From the NCBI RefSeq assembly GCF_000227135.1, contig NC_018228.1:158970-222969 (forward strand): a DNA stretch of 64,000 nucleotides. The letters are read 5' to 3'. The DNA comes from Leishmania donovani. Lineage: Eukaryota; Euglenozoa; Kinetoplastea; Trypanosomatida; Trypanosomatidae. A program made the translations under genes and the position numbers. The notes below the pieces were generated by a model, which saw only the letters and a list, made by a program, of their open reading frames with translations, was not told the DNA's origin and did no database searches. This document shows positions 1-10,332 of this stretch, in pieces. The stretch's first letter is position 1, and each line of letters opens with the position of its first letter.

Positions 1-269
1 CACGTCACCGCCTTCTTGTTCGCCTCTCCTGTGCGCATCCTTCTCACGTCCGTGATGCGCCACGGGCCGCACCCTTTTACTATTCACTCGCTGTGACCCC
101 TCTGCTCTCTCTCGCGCCTCCCCTCCCCCCCCCGCTGCGCCGGCATCCGTCTTGCTGCACACACACACACACACATACAGACAAGCGCAGGTCTCAACCC
201 TGCAAGTCCTTCAGCTGGCTCGTGTCTGTTCAGTAAGATAGCGAATACACTCGGGGGGCACCGCCAACC
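1..269 (+). promoter_or_regulatory. Spacer and trans-splice signal upstream of the first gene
   Basis: No coding region was seen. A pyrimidine-rich tract at about 97-135 is followed by a (CA)n run. The first AG after the tract is at 179-180, which would give a 5' UTR of about 89 nt before the ATG at 270. The choice of this AG as spliced-leader acceptor is inferred from the general trypanosomatid rule. Confidence 0.5.
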
Positions 270-1376
270 ATGGCGAAGACCAAACGCAGCCATGCACCGC
301 GGCAGCCGCATCACAGCGCTGACCCCGCCGCAGAGGAGGCCCCGACGCCGTCCTTCATCGTCTACCCCGTCCCCAGTATCGCGGATGCGTCTTTTCTGCA
401 GATTATCTTCTGCAACACGGTGAGGCGGAGCCTCTTCCTCGGCTTCGGCCGAGCCCGTTTTGCCGTGGCGGAGCTCACGAGCGCGGCGGTGGCCGCGGAG
501 GTGGAGACGATAATCCACAAGGCGGCCGCCGCTGTCGCGGGTCCGGAAGACGGCGCTGCTGCGTCTCAAGAGGCGAGCGGTCTCGCAGCTGACGCGGCTG
601 CACGGCACGGTGCTCTTGAACACCTTGCCGACGACGATGCCTTCGAGCACATGACGCTGGCGGACCTCTTCGCGCCACCACCCGGGTCATCCTCTCAAGG
701 CTCTGCGTCCGCGCCGCGGCAGGAGCGCCAGCCGAGCAGCGGCGGCGCTGCGGCGGGCGGAGAGTCGCTCGACTTCAGCCATATTCCATATCTCGTATGG
801 CGTGACAGGCCTGTTCACGTTGTGGTGAGCGGGGTGCGGGTGGCAGACTTCTACGGCAGTGGTGGCGCCGTGCCGGAACACCACGTGAAGCGCACCACCG
901 ACGCGGGGGAGCCGCGCAGCAGCACCAAACCGAAAAGGCCAAGCACCGGCAAGCGCACTCGCGACGACGCCGACTCGACGGCCGCACTGTCGTCGTCGCC
1001 GGCAGCGAGCCAGCGGGCAGTGGCGGAGGAACGTGCGCAGGGCAGCGGGGCGGTGGATGCCGCCGCGACGACGGCGGCATCCACCGCGCCCAAGTCGCGC
1101 TTCCCAAAGGACCGCTGCCAGAAGTGCGGTAGCGCCGACCACTTCACGCGTCACTGTGACGGCAGCAACGGCGCCAGTGTCGCTGCGGTGGTCAGCCCTT
1201 CCGTTGCCGTGGGTGTGGATAAGCAGCCACGGCACGAGGCTCTCGCTGCTGAGGTGGCTGCGCCGACGCCGCGGCCGGCAAAGGCGAAGCCTCTCGTGCA
1301 GCGCACCTCGAAGGATCAGTGCAAGTACTGCGGCTCCGAGGCGCACCTCTCGCGTCACTGCCCGAGTAAGAGCTAA
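270..1376 (+). CDS. Zinc-knuckle (CCHC) protein of unknown function
   Basis: A 368-aa protein. Two CCHC zinc knuckles of the form C-x2-C-x4-H-x4-C lie at residues 283-296 and 351-364, the second only four residues from the C-terminus. Both are preceded by a similar K-D-x-C context, so they look like an internal duplication. Such knuckles normally bind single-stranded RNA or DNA. Residues about 28-95 form an ordered-looking segment with aliphatic strands and a possible helix that I cannot assign to a family. The middle (about 115-280) is low-complexity Ala/Ser/Gly. The ATG at 270 is the first after the predicted splice acceptor and has a good context (ACCATGG). An RNA-binding role is inferred only from the knuckles. 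Confidence 0.85.
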   Translation: MAKTKRSHAPRQPHHSADPAAEEAPTPSFIVYPVPSIADASFLQIIFCNTVRRSLFLGFGRARFAVAELTSAAVAAEVETIIHKAAAAVAGPEDGAAASQEASGLAADAAARHGALEHLADDDAFEHMTLADLFAPPPGSSSQGSASAPRQERQPSSGGAAAGGESLDFSHIPYLVWRDRPVHVVVSGVRVADFYGSGGAVPEHHVKRTTDAGEPRSSTKPKRPSTGKRTRDDADSTAALSSSPAASQRAVAEERAQGSGAVDAAATTAASTAPKSRFPKDRCQKCGSADHFTRHCDGSNGASVAAVVSPSVAVGVDKQPRHEALAAEVAAPTPRPAKAKPLVQRTSKDQCKYCGSEAHLSRHCPSKS

Positions 1377-2452
1377 GAATCGACAGAGGGTTGCGCAGCT
1401 GTTGCCGTCCCATATGCGGTGAGGATCAGCGATGCAGACGTGTTGATGCGGCGCTGCAGCCGCTCCACGAGACGGCAGCCGCCCTCGCTTGCATCGTCTT
1501 TGCGTCACGTCTCCCCCACCATCCTCTCCTCGCAAGCTCCCTCCCCCTCTGGAAGGAGTGGATGAAGACCACAGTGCGCCTGCTCGGTGCGCCCCGTGCA
1601 AGCCGTCCGCACACGCATCGCTCTCATGCGGTCGAGGAGCTTGCCACTGGAAGGAGGGCGGGTCTTGCGCAGCATCCGACAGGCGCACGCGGGGCCCGCA
1701 GGCGACGGCCGGAGGAAGGCGCGAGATCGTGTCCGCTGCTGAGTACCTCTCACTCTCAGGTGTTTGTGGGTTGGTGGGTGGGACGGACATCCCCACACAC
1801 CCGACACCTCTCTCTCCTTGACGGGGCCCTCTGCGCGCACGACGGCTGCGATCGCCTCCTAACAACAGTGATGCGCCGATAACGCGCGTCCACGTTAAAA
1901 GAAAACGAAATCAAGAGAAGCCGTGGAAGCGATGCAAGAGTGGGATGCGTCTTACCAGCCCTACCCCCCTTCCCCACCCCACCACCACCAATCTTGCCGA
2001 GCCTTGCCCACACGCAACGCAACCTCCGTCGTGAGGGTGGCTCAGGGGCCGGTGAGTGGAGAGAGGGAGACGAAGACGAAGTCCTCGACGAGGCCGATGC
2101 TGGGGAAAGTCTGCATGCGTGCACAGCTGCGCACGTGTGTGTGTGTGTGTGGGTGGGTGTGTGTGCGGATCTGCATGAGGCTCTGTGCCGATCGCCTGGC
2201 GCACTGTATATCTGTCTATACAACAACAGCAGCACCGCGCATATCGCTCTCTGCCTCCTGATCCATCCCCTCCACCAACCCTCTCTCTCTCTCTCTCGTT
2301 CGCCGCCTCCCTCGCTCGCAAGCCAGAGCACGATCGTTGTTTTGGGTATGTGGTGCCCCTCCGCCATCCCACCCGCTCCTAACACCTCGCACTGTGCAGC
2401 GTAGACGCAAAGGCGAACTTGCTCGCTTTCTCGGTGGCGAGCTCGCTGCAGA
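1377..2452 (+). promoter_or_regulatory. Intergenic spacer, 1.1 kb, with trans-splice signal
   Basis: No convincing gene. It holds short open frames without family similarity, a (TG)n run near 2135-2165 and a CT-rich tract at about 2261-2316. The first AG after that tract is at 2321-2322, giving a predicted 5' UTR of about 130 nt for the PRP3 gene. Confidence 0.5.
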
Positions 2453-4327
2453 ATGCCACCGCCACCGCCACTGCCATCCTCCGCCTCGTCCTCCGCCCAA
2501 CCGCGGTCGTCTACCCGCAAGCCAGCATGCAAGCCGCTCAGCATCGATGATGTCACCATTGACTTCTCCGCCGTCGCGGCGAGCAGCGGCGGGGCCACGG
2601 CCTCCACGTCCGCTGCGTCTGGAGCAATCCCCAGTCTCCTCGATATTATGGCAATGCAGCAGCAGGAGCACGATGGGGACGGGGGTGCCCAGCATCGCGG
2701 CGGTGGCCGCCGTTACCAGGGCGTGTCGGACGTTCGCGCCTTCGACCCAGGCCTGCAGGGCGTCATGCAGCGGTACACCAGCAGAGTCGCCAACGCAGCG
2801 GGCTCCGTTGGCGGCGGCCCGGCCCGACGCAGAAAGATCGTCTTCGGTGCGCAGCAGCAGCAGCAGCAGCAGCACGCATCTGCAGAGGAGCCAGCGCCGC
2901 AGACTCCCTCGACGGCACACTCCGTCGAACCTGTACCGCCGTCGTCCCTCGAGGCCTCTCAAGCAGCGCTTGACTTCCTCGTAAAGGCGCAGCAGCAGCA
3001 GCAGCAGCAGACCTCCGCGGCGGCGTTGCAGCAACGCCGCGACGCCTACCTGGCACAGCTACGCTCTTTTTGCCAGCGCGGACGCGGCGCGGACGGCCAC
3101 TGCGCCGGCAGCGCGCATGCCGAGGCGCCGGCCACGGCGTTCCCTGACGGCGGCAATGCGCAGACCAACTCGCTTCTGCGGCAAATCTTCGCGGACGGCG
3201 TCCCCGACATTGAGCCGTGGGACCGCTGGACCTCGACGATGCCGCGCTACGGCAGCGCCAGCAACAGCGGCGGCGGCGCACACCTCGTCGTGTCGCCGCT
3301 GACGGCCACAGTGGCACAGATCCGGGCGGCGCAGCTGGATCTGGTGCATCACCCCGTGATTCCGGACACGCACTACACGCAGCACTACGAGTACCGTGAC
3401 TTAGAGCACCCCGTTATCCAGAAGGAGTACAAGCCGAAAGAGCAGCTGCGTGCCGAGCGGCGGGAGCGACTCAAAGAAAAGCAGGCGAAGGCGCAGCAGA
3501 AGGCAGCGGCAGCCTCCGATGCAGGGGCGTTGCACGATACCACCAGTAGCAGCCGTGGTCCGACGGCGCTCGCCTCGTCGGCAGCGAGTCGCCTCCTGCA
3601 CGACCGACTCTCCACGAAGAACCTTGCCCTGAACCTCTTCGGCTCCAGTGTGCTGAACCCGCTGGCGACAGACACGAAGGTGCTGGAGCAGTACGAGCTG
3701 CGCAACTTGGAGCACCAGCGGCGCAACCACGACCGTCACGTTGCCGCACTGCCGGATCAAATCCTGAAGCGCGCGCGCGATCAGCGGCGCCACGCCACGG
3801 AGGCACCGCTGCTGCGCGCCTACCGCGTCTTCCCGATCTTCTCCGCGGCCCACCTCGGCAAGCTGCGCAACTTCGCGAACGATAACTTGCTGCGCGGCTT
3901 CGTGTTGTACGTTGGCGACTGCGACGCGGTGATCGTCTTGGCCGGCGGCGAGGTGGCGGCGCGGCATCTGGATCGATGGATCATGCACAAGATGGCCTGG
4001 GAGCACCCCGACACGCGCGCCGTGCGGCTCTGCAGTGTGCCGCTGATGGACGCAGGGAGCTTCTCCTTTCACCTGAAGAAGGCGCAAGGGCAGCCGCACA
4101 AGAGGACCAAGACGGCGGCCGGCAAGCGCGACGGCAGACTGGACGACGTGGACGGCGATGACGCGGCAGAGCCGGTCTTCATCAACATGGTGCCCACCGT
4201 CGAGGAGGCGGAGGCGTTCCTGCGTCGGCTTCCCGCGCCGTCGAGCCCGTGGTCGGATTTGTGTGGAGTGTGGCGCGCTGCCTTCTTGCATGACGGACTT
4301 CAGCCCGCTACCCGAGGACATCACTAA
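2453..4327 (+). CDS. PRP3: U4/U6 small nuclear ribonucleoprotein PRP3
   Basis: A 624-aa protein recognised as PRP3, a core protein of the U4/U6.U5 tri-snRNP that contacts U4/U6 RNA in the spliceosome. Residues 250-257 (VPDIEPWD) match the conserved entry to the PRP3 domain, followed by a basic helix with the HPV-x-PD stretch. The C-terminal region from about residue 453 resembles the DUF1115-like domain that ends PRP3 proteins, with strands around YRVFPIF and a GDCDAVIVLAGG segment. The N-terminal 240 residues are low complexity, with two poly-Gln runs at about 134-140 and 181-187 that may vary between strains. In trypanosomatids the tri-snRNP serves mainly trans-splicing, so this gene probably acts on the processing of all its neighbours' transcripts. 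Confidence 0.85.
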   Translation: MPPPPPLPSSASSSAQPRSSTRKPACKPLSIDDVTIDFSAVAASSGGATASTSAASGAIPSLLDIMAMQQQEHDGDGGAQHRGGGRRYQGVSDVRAFDPGLQGVMQRYTSRVANAAGSVGGGPARRRKIVFGAQQQQQQQHASAEEPAPQTPSTAHSVEPVPPSSLEASQAALDFLVKAQQQQQQQTSAAALQQRRDAYLAQLRSFCQRGRGADGHCAGSAHAEAPATAFPDGGNAQTNSLLRQIFADGVPDIEPWDRWTSTMPRYGSASNSGGGAHLVVSPLTATVAQIRAAQLDLVHHPVIPDTHYTQHYEYRDLEHPVIQKEYKPKEQLRAERRERLKEKQAKAQQKAAAASDAGALHDTTSSSRGPTALASSAASRLLHDRLSTKNLALNLFGSSVLNPLATDTKVLEQYELRNLEHQRRNHDRHVAALPDQILKRARDQRRHATEAPLLRAYRVFPIFSAAHLGKLRNFANDNLLRGFVLYVGDCDAVIVLAGGEVAARHLDRWIMHKMAWEHPDTRAVRLCSVPLMDAGSFSFHLKKAQGQPHKRTKTAAGKRDGRLDDVDGDDAAEPVFINMVPTVEEAEAFLRRLPAPSSPWSDLCGVWRAAFLHDGLQPATRGHH

Positions 4328-4944
4328 AGAGGCAAGCCGCGGGCGGTGAGATGGCGTCGCTGGTGGTGGTGGTGGTGGTGGTGGTTCAAGCATGCACACA
4401 TACACAGCTGGCAGTCTGACCTCTCTCACAACGGATGCGACTTTCAGCAGCAGCAGCAGCAGCAGCGACAGCCCCTGTCAACCAACCACGCAAGCCGCCA
4501 TCTTTTCCTTTAGGATGCGATCACGCCTACTTAACCCCACCCCCTCTCTCTCTGAAACCTGTGGTGCATGGCTACCAAGGCCCTCCCCATCCCTGTCCCG
4601 TCTGCGCCCGATCCTCCACCTAGGACCCACGGAGCTACCGCCGTGGTCAGTAGGTGGGCCAGGGGGAATCGCAAGCACGAGCGCGCGTCGCCATCGCAGC
4701 TTTTCGCCCACCCCCGTCTCAGCAAGCGAACGCACGCGTGGAGATAAGCCACGTATGTGCAGCCCGACGCGCTCATGGATGCGCTGCCACCGTCACCCTT
4801 CTCCCGTCCTCGCCCTCTCCGTGCACCTCGCTCTCAGCTTCGCTATCGCCCTTCTTCTTTTTCTTGGTGTGGCTCCAAGCACAGTGACACACACGCACGC
4901 GCGCACACAACAGGAACGTAGCGCCTTGGAGACTGATACGAAAA
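4328..4944 (+). promoter_or_regulatory. Intergenic spacer with (TGG)n and trans-splice signal
   Basis: It contains a (TGG)n run at 4361-4385 and an AGC repeat near 4444-4468. A pyrimidine tract at about 4849-4865 is followed by AG at 4878-4879 and 4883-4884, either of which would leave a 5' UTR of about 60 nt for the sideroflexin gene. No gene seen. Confidence 0.5.
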
Positions 4945-5925
4945 ATGGCGGCCGCCACCTTCTCGATGGAGGGGTCCAAGTACGAGATGAGCACCTTCTT
5001 GGGTCGCGCCCGGTACTGGAGCGAGGCGATCAACCCTATGCTGCTCCTCGAAAACGAGAGGACGCTTCAGAAGCACCAGATGCTGCTCGATCGGTGGAAG
5101 GATGGGCAGGCCGGCAACGTGCCAAGCGCCGACCTCTGGCGCGCGCGCACGGCCGTTGAGAGCTGCATCCACCCGACCACGCAGGAGGTCATCCCCCCTG
5201 CCTGCCGCATGTCAATGTTCCTGCCCATCAACTACTTCGTTGTCCCATTCATGATGCTGCCGTCGACGGTCATGAGCGTGGGCCGCACGGTGGCGATCCA
5301 GTGGTTCAACCAGAGCTACAACAGTGCCGTCAACTACGCCAACCGCTCGTCCGACAAGCAGCCAGTTTCGGAGATCCTGAAGGCGTACACGGCGGCGGTC
5401 GTCGTGGCGTGCGGCGGCAGCCTGCTGGCTACCATGTGGCTGAAGCGCATCCCGAGCGGCACGGCCACCTCGACGCTGATCCGCGCGACGGTGCCTTTCC
5501 TCGCCGTCAGCTGCGCCGCAACAGTGAACTTGGCGAGCATGCGCAAGAACGAGTGGCTCAGCAGCGGGCAGGGTATCCGCGTCGTCGACGACGATGGCGT
5601 CACGCGCGGCACGAGCACCGCGGCTGGGTGGGACAGTCTGAAGAAGTGCAGCGTCGCGCGCGTCATATGGAATCTGCCGTGCATGATGCTGCCGGCGCTG
5701 AGCACGATGCCGCTCATGCGCATCAGCCCCTTCGCCAGGCGCCACTCAGCGCTCACCGAGTGTCTGCTGCAATTGTTCGGCCTCACGCTCGGCGTGCCGC
5801 TGGCGCTGGCCGCGTATGACCTTCATCAGACCATCCCAGCCTCGAAGCTGGAGCCGCGGTTCCACAACCTCAAGCGACGCGACGGCTCACCTGTGCAGAC
5901 ACTCAAGTACTACAAGGGGCTGTAG
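4945..5925 (+). CDS. SFXN: Sideroflexin family mitochondrial carrier
   Basis: A 326-aa protein, the usual sideroflexin length (about 320). Sideroflexins are mitochondrial inner-membrane proteins; the human SFXN1 group carries serine into mitochondria for one-carbon metabolism. Family hallmarks are visible in order: an N-terminal FLGRARY-x-INP segment, an HP-x-T motif near residue 76 followed by a hydrophobic stretch, the highly conserved NQSYNSAVNYANRS block near residue 122, then four or so membrane segments. There is no cleavable presequence, as usual for this family. The ATG at 4945 is the first after the predicted splice site. The substrate in this organism is not deducible from sequence. 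Confidence 0.93.
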   Translation: MAAATFSMEGSKYEMSTFLGRARYWSEAINPMLLLENERTLQKHQMLLDRWKDGQAGNVPSADLWRARTAVESCIHPTTQEVIPPACRMSMFLPINYFVVPFMMLPSTVMSVGRTVAIQWFNQSYNSAVNYANRSSDKQPVSEILKAYTAAVVVACGGSLLATMWLKRIPSGTATSTLIRATVPFLAVSCAATVNLASMRKNEWLSSGQGIRVVDDDGVTRGTSTAAGWDSLKKCSVARVIWNLPCMMLPALSTMPLMRISPFARRHSALTECLLQLFGLTLGVPLALAAYDLHQTIPASKLEPRFHNLKRRDGSPVQTLKYYKGL

Positions 5926-6439
5926 ACGCCACTGTGTGCGTGTGTGGTGGGGGGGGGGGATAACGTCGGAAAGGGGGCGATGTAGCGACATGGAAGTCGC
6001 ACGCGCACCGTCAACGAGGTCGCAGCCCAGCGAGAGTCCTGGGCTTTTGAGCAGCTTGGGTGTCCACCCCTCTGCCTGTGTACGTGTCTCTTGTGTCTGT
6101 TGTGTACGTATATGCATGTGTGTGTGTGTGTGTGTGTTAGCTCTGGCGGCTCGCCTCGTCTGCCGCACACTCGTGGCCATCCTCCTACTCCTCCTTTGAG
6201 GTCTCCCCCACCCCGGGGGTGATGAAGACGCAACGGCGCCGGAGCAGGGGTCATGAAGAAGCGGGCGGGGCGGCGCGCGCCGCTCTTATCCGCCGTATCC
6301 CTCGGCATGGATCGATCGCCTAAGTGTCGCATCAGCCGCGTCACCATCGCCCTCTCTCTCTCTTTTCTTCCCTCCGCCCTTCTCCTGCTCGCTATGCGAT
6401 GAGCAGCTACGCGCATTAGCATCCGTATCGACTCCAGCC

Positions 6440-6713
6440 GCCTGCGCACGGTTATCAGTGCCCACACCACGAACACCACCACCACCACCATTCCTTTACT
6501 TCCTTCCTTCCTTCCTTCCTTCCACGCGCACATACAGAAAAGCGCGCACACGTCTATACATGCGTGTGTGTGTGTGTGTGTGTGTGTGAACGCGCGCAAG
6601 CATCGGCCCCTTCTTCTCGGATCCCTGTGACGCCGTCATGAGCAGTGCCTCGAAGTCGGCGGGAGCCGCTCTGTCCTGGTCTTCTTCTTCGCCGGCGCCG
6701 TCTGCTGCTCCCA
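6440..6713 (+). repeat. First copy of an unmerged contig-end overlap (274 bp)
   Basis: These 274 bases recur at 6813-7086 with a constant offset of 373, and no difference was noticed on reading. They span the 5' UTR and first codons of the WD40 gene. A 99-N gap lies directly between the copies. This is the expected signature of two contigs whose ends overlap but were scaffolded instead of merged. Confidence 0.9.
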
Positions 6714-6812
6714 NNNNNNNNNNNNNNNNNNNNNNNNNNNNNNNNNNNNNNNNNNNNNNNNNNNNNNNNNNNNNNNNNNNNNNNNNNNNNNNNNNNNNNN
6801 NNNNNNNNNNNN
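6714..6812. other. Assembly gap of 99 N
   Basis: A run of 99 N between the two identical 274-bp copies. Because the flanks overlap, the gap probably represents no missing sequence. Confidence 0.9.
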
Positions 6813-7086
6813 GCCTGCGCACGGTTATCAGTGCCCACACCACGAACACCACCACCACCACCATTCCTTTACTTCCTTCCTTCCTTCCTTCCTTCCACGC
6901 GCACATACAGAAAAGCGCGCACACGTCTATACATGCGTGTGTGTGTGTGTGTGTGTGTGTGAACGCGCGCAAGCATCGGCCCCTTCTTCTCGGATCCCTG
7001 TGACGCCGTCATGAGCAGTGCCTCGAAGTCGGCGGGAGCCGCTCTGTCCTGGTCTTCTTCTTCGCCGGCGCCGTCTGCTGCTCCCA
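6813..7086 (+). repeat. Second copy of the 274-bp contig-end overlap
   Basis: Duplicate of 6440-6713. This copy continues without interruption into the WD40 coding region, so it is the one that carries the usable start codon at 7011. Confidence 0.9.
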
Positions 7087-10000
7087 CCGCAGTCGCAGTC
7101 CCAACCGGCACGCCAGCGGAGCCGGCCACCGCCACCGCCGCGACGGACAAGGACGGCGCCGAGGCGGAGCCGCGGCGGCGTGGCTGGAAGCCCATCAAAG
7201 ATGGGCGCTTCCGCATCGCCCTCACCCATCACCACGCCAGCAGTGACGATGACACCGGAGCGGCGCTATCGTCTTTCACGAACGCCGCCCCGGAGGATCT
7301 CAGCGGCGCCGCCGCGGCGTCGTCGCTCTGCGAAAAGGTCTGCCGCACCCTCTCGGACAACGCACGGTGCAATGAATGCCGCCCCGGCGAGCCGCACATC
7401 GAGGTCTGTGTTGAAGCATCGCTGGTGAACGCAATCAACAGTGCGTACACCTCCACAGGATACCCTTTCGTCGTCACCGCCGGCAGCACACGCGGCGCCG
7501 TCTACGGCTCCTTCATCGACCTCAGCAACCCGTCCCTCAGCTCCCTCGAGCTGCCGCCGCCGCAGTCTATCGTTGTCGCCCCGAGCTACGTTGGCGACGC
7601 TGATCGTACGCCGGCGCACGGCCTGACGGAGATGGACACATTGCTGGCGATCCGCTGGAGCCGCGGCGACCGCATCATGAAGACTGCCGAGGCGGCCCCC
7701 ACCGTCGCCGTCGCCGCCGCCGCGCAGGCGAAGCAGACCCCACCCACGATAGCTGCCGGAGCCGCCGGCAGTCCGTACACGTCAGTCGTCGCACGCACCA
7801 TTGCGCACCACCTCTCTCAGTTTCCGGAGGGCATCCACGCCATCCACTCGTCTCCGGCGCTGCGGCAGCTCCTGGTAGAGGGCACGCTGCCGACAACGCT
7901 GGCAAGCACGCCTTCGGCGCCGGTGAACGCGGCAGCGCACGCGCCGGCCTCGGCGAGCGGCGGCGCTGGTAGCCGCAGCGCTGCGGCAGCAGCGCCATCC
8001 ACCACCACCTCCACGGCGCCGGAGTTGTCGAACGCAGAGGCGAATGTGCCACCGCTGCCGACGCCGCCGCAGAGCAACGCCCCTGTTCAGCACACGCTCG
8101 TCAGCGCGAGCACCTTCAACCACATCTCCGTCTACTTCGTTGCCCACCAGGACGGGAAGCTGCTCTACACGGCGCCGATACAGAGCCTCTCCGCCAGTAT
8201 TGCGACGCGCAAGGTGACGGCACACCAACTCATTCTGGTAGGGCGGGAGGAAGTGGATGCGCTCGTGGAGGACCCCTTCNNNNNNNNNNNNNNNNNNNNN
8301 NNNNNNNNNNNNNNNNNNNNNNNNNNNNNNNNNNNNNNNNNNNNNNNNNNNNNNNNNNNNNNNNNNNNNNNNNNNNNNGGCGAGCGGCGGCGCTGGTAGC
8401 CGCAGCGCTGCGGCAGCAGCGCCATCCACCACCACCTCCACGGCGCCGGAGTTGTCGAACGCAGAGGCGAATGTGCCACCGCTGCCGACGCCGCCGCAGA
8501 GCAACGCCCCTGTTCAGCACACGCTCGTCAGCGCGAGCACCTTCAACCACATCTCCGTCTACTTCGTTGCCCACCAGGACGGGAAGCTGCTCTACACGGC
8601 GCCGATACAGAGCCTCTCCGCCAGTATTGCGACGCGCAAGGTGACGGCACACCAACTCATTCTGGTAGGGCGGGAGGAAGTGGATGCGCTCGTGGAGGAC
8701 CCCTTCACACCGTTCCCGACGATGCCTCCACGGCGTACCCGCATCGCCTTCGCGCATGTTCCGGTTGCCGGCGAAGAGGCCGCCGTCTTCTTCGCCTCGA
8801 AGACGTCGCGCTTCGTCGGCGCGGATGCCCGCAAGAAGACCGTTGCCGCCGCCCCGGTCCGCTTCAGCGTCGAGCCTCACCTTCTCATCGGCAACCAGAA
8901 CGGCGACATCTTCTTATTCAGTCTCCTGCAAGAGCGGATTGTGCAGCACCTGAACTACAGCGCCGGCCGACCGAGCGCGAGCGCCTCCATCGCCAGCGGC
9001 AGCAAGGGGGCGGGCAGCAAGCTGGTCTGCTCCCCCGTCTCGTGCATCGCAGAGGTACAGAACGGCATCGAGAAGAAGGTCACGCGCATGGTCGAGTCCG
9101 CCGCCATGGCGAAGCGCAACCGCCGACGGTCCTTCGGCAGCGACGGCATCCCGACCGGCTTCAACGCCGTCGCCCATGCCGCGGCACCGTCGCACTACTA
9201 CTACGACGTTCCCCCGTCCCTCTACGCGGTCGGCTTCGACGATGGCCAGATGCTGATCGTGGGCGTCACGTGCGAAGGCGGGTGGATGCTGCGGCATCTC
9301 AACAACCACCACTTCGGAATGCGGCCGATCCACTCCATCGCAGTGCGGGTGCCGTCCTTCTACGCACGGCTGTGGACCAGCTACCTGCCCCCCATCACCT
9401 TCGCGGACCGCGGCAGCAAGTCCGAGGTAGCAGCACTGCCGCCCATCACGACCCTCATCACGGTCGAGTCGGCGCTCATTGTGCACGAGGAGGAGCAGCT
9501 CGTGGCCGCCATATCGTGTAATGGCGGTTCCATTGCGCTGGTGCGGCTGCCCGGGATGGAGATCATCTCCTCTGTTGCCCCGACCGCCTACAACGCCGTC
9601 GGCGAGATTCTGGCGCTGCAGTGGACCGCCACGTCGCCGCGCTACCTGCTGACGCCAGACATCCTCGTCGCCTCCGGCGAGGACGACACGATGACGGCCT
9701 TTCAGCTGCTCACGCAGCTCCTCGTGAACACCAGCGATTGGAGCCACCACAATGGCAACGACAACGTGTCGCGCATGTCGTCCACGGAGTCCGTGCCGGC
9801 AAACGCCCGGCTGCGCATCCTCGAGAAGAAGCAGTTCCACCGCAGCTGGGTCAGCCGGTTGAACTTGATGCCGGTGGTCGTGCCCGCCGCGACGGCCAAC
9901 GCAAAGGACGCTGGCCGGTCGAACAGCGGCGGCATGCCGCAGTACCTCGGCGTGTGCCTCGTTGCCTCCTCCTATGACCACCGCACCTCTTTCTGGCCGT

Positions 10001-10332
10001 ACATGTTCAGTGGGCAGCAGCGGAGGGCCGGTGAGGCGGAAGGCCCGGACAGCGCCAACGCTGCGGCATCAGCGTGGAGCGTTGGTGAGGGTGCCGGCAG
10101 TGTGGAGCATGCGGACTCGCTGATGTTGGGCCTCACCAGCAACAGCGTCCCCTTCGGCACGATTTCGGTGCCGGATCGGTATGTGCTCGTCGACGGCCCG
10201 ACGACAGCGTACCCGCTGCACCCGGAACTCGTCATCGACGCTGCGGCCGCCGGCGCCGGCACAAGCTTCTTCCTGACGACAGTGTGCTGCCGTGGCAAGC
10301 TAAAGTTCTGGTCCGTCCAGGTGAAGGTCTAG
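7011..10332 (+). CDS. WD40-repeat protein, WDR20/CreC-like, interrupted by an assembly artefact
   Basis: As printed, the frame opens at 7011, runs into 99 N at 8280-8378, and resumes in a different frame to 10332. The 328 bases before the gap (7952-8279) recur directly after it (8379-8706). Removing this 427-nt duplication plus gap, which is 1 mod 3, restores one frame of 964 codons, so I treat it as one intact gene. The protein has an Ala/Pro-rich N-terminus and degenerate WD40 repeats, for example LLIGNQNGDIFLF, a GEDDTM segment and a final KLKFWSVQ. The HRSWVS plus SSYDHRTSFWPY pattern resembles WDR20/CreC, a cofactor of USP12/46-type deubiquitinases. The WD40 fold is clear; the WDR20 assignment is tentative. 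Confidence 0.75.
7952..8279 (+). repeat. First copy of a 328-bp unmerged contig-end overlap
   Basis: Identical on reading to 8379-8706, offset 427. It lies inside the WD40 coding region and ends exactly at the N run. Confidence 0.92.
8280..8378. other. Assembly gap of 99 N inside a coding region
   Basis: It has the same length as the gap at 6714-6812, which suggests a fixed scaffolder default and not an estimated distance. The flanks overlap, so probably nothing is missing. Confidence 0.92.
8379..8706 (+). repeat. Second copy of the 328-bp contig-end overlap
   Basis: Duplicate of 7952-8279. It shifts the reading frame of the WD40 gene by one base relative to the first copy and so produces an artificial break. 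Confidence 0.92.

Larger units (their letters stand above)
5926..7010 (+). promoter_or_regulatory. Intergenic spacer containing an assembly gap and duplicated 5' UTR
   Basis: It contains a (TG)n run near 6116-6137 and then the region at 6440-7086 duplicated by misassembly. A TTCC-repeat pyrimidine tract at about 6867-6897 is followed by AG at 6909-6910, giving a 100-nt 5' UTR for the WD40 gene. The same tract, AG and ATG also appear at about 6494-6640 as the unmerged duplicate. Confidence 0.6.

Noticed and set aside
6638..7086. Apparent tandem duplication of the WD40 gene's start region
   Set aside because: The copies match exactly on reading, share UTR and microsatellite length, and are separated by a default-size N run; a contig overlap explains this better than a biological duplication.
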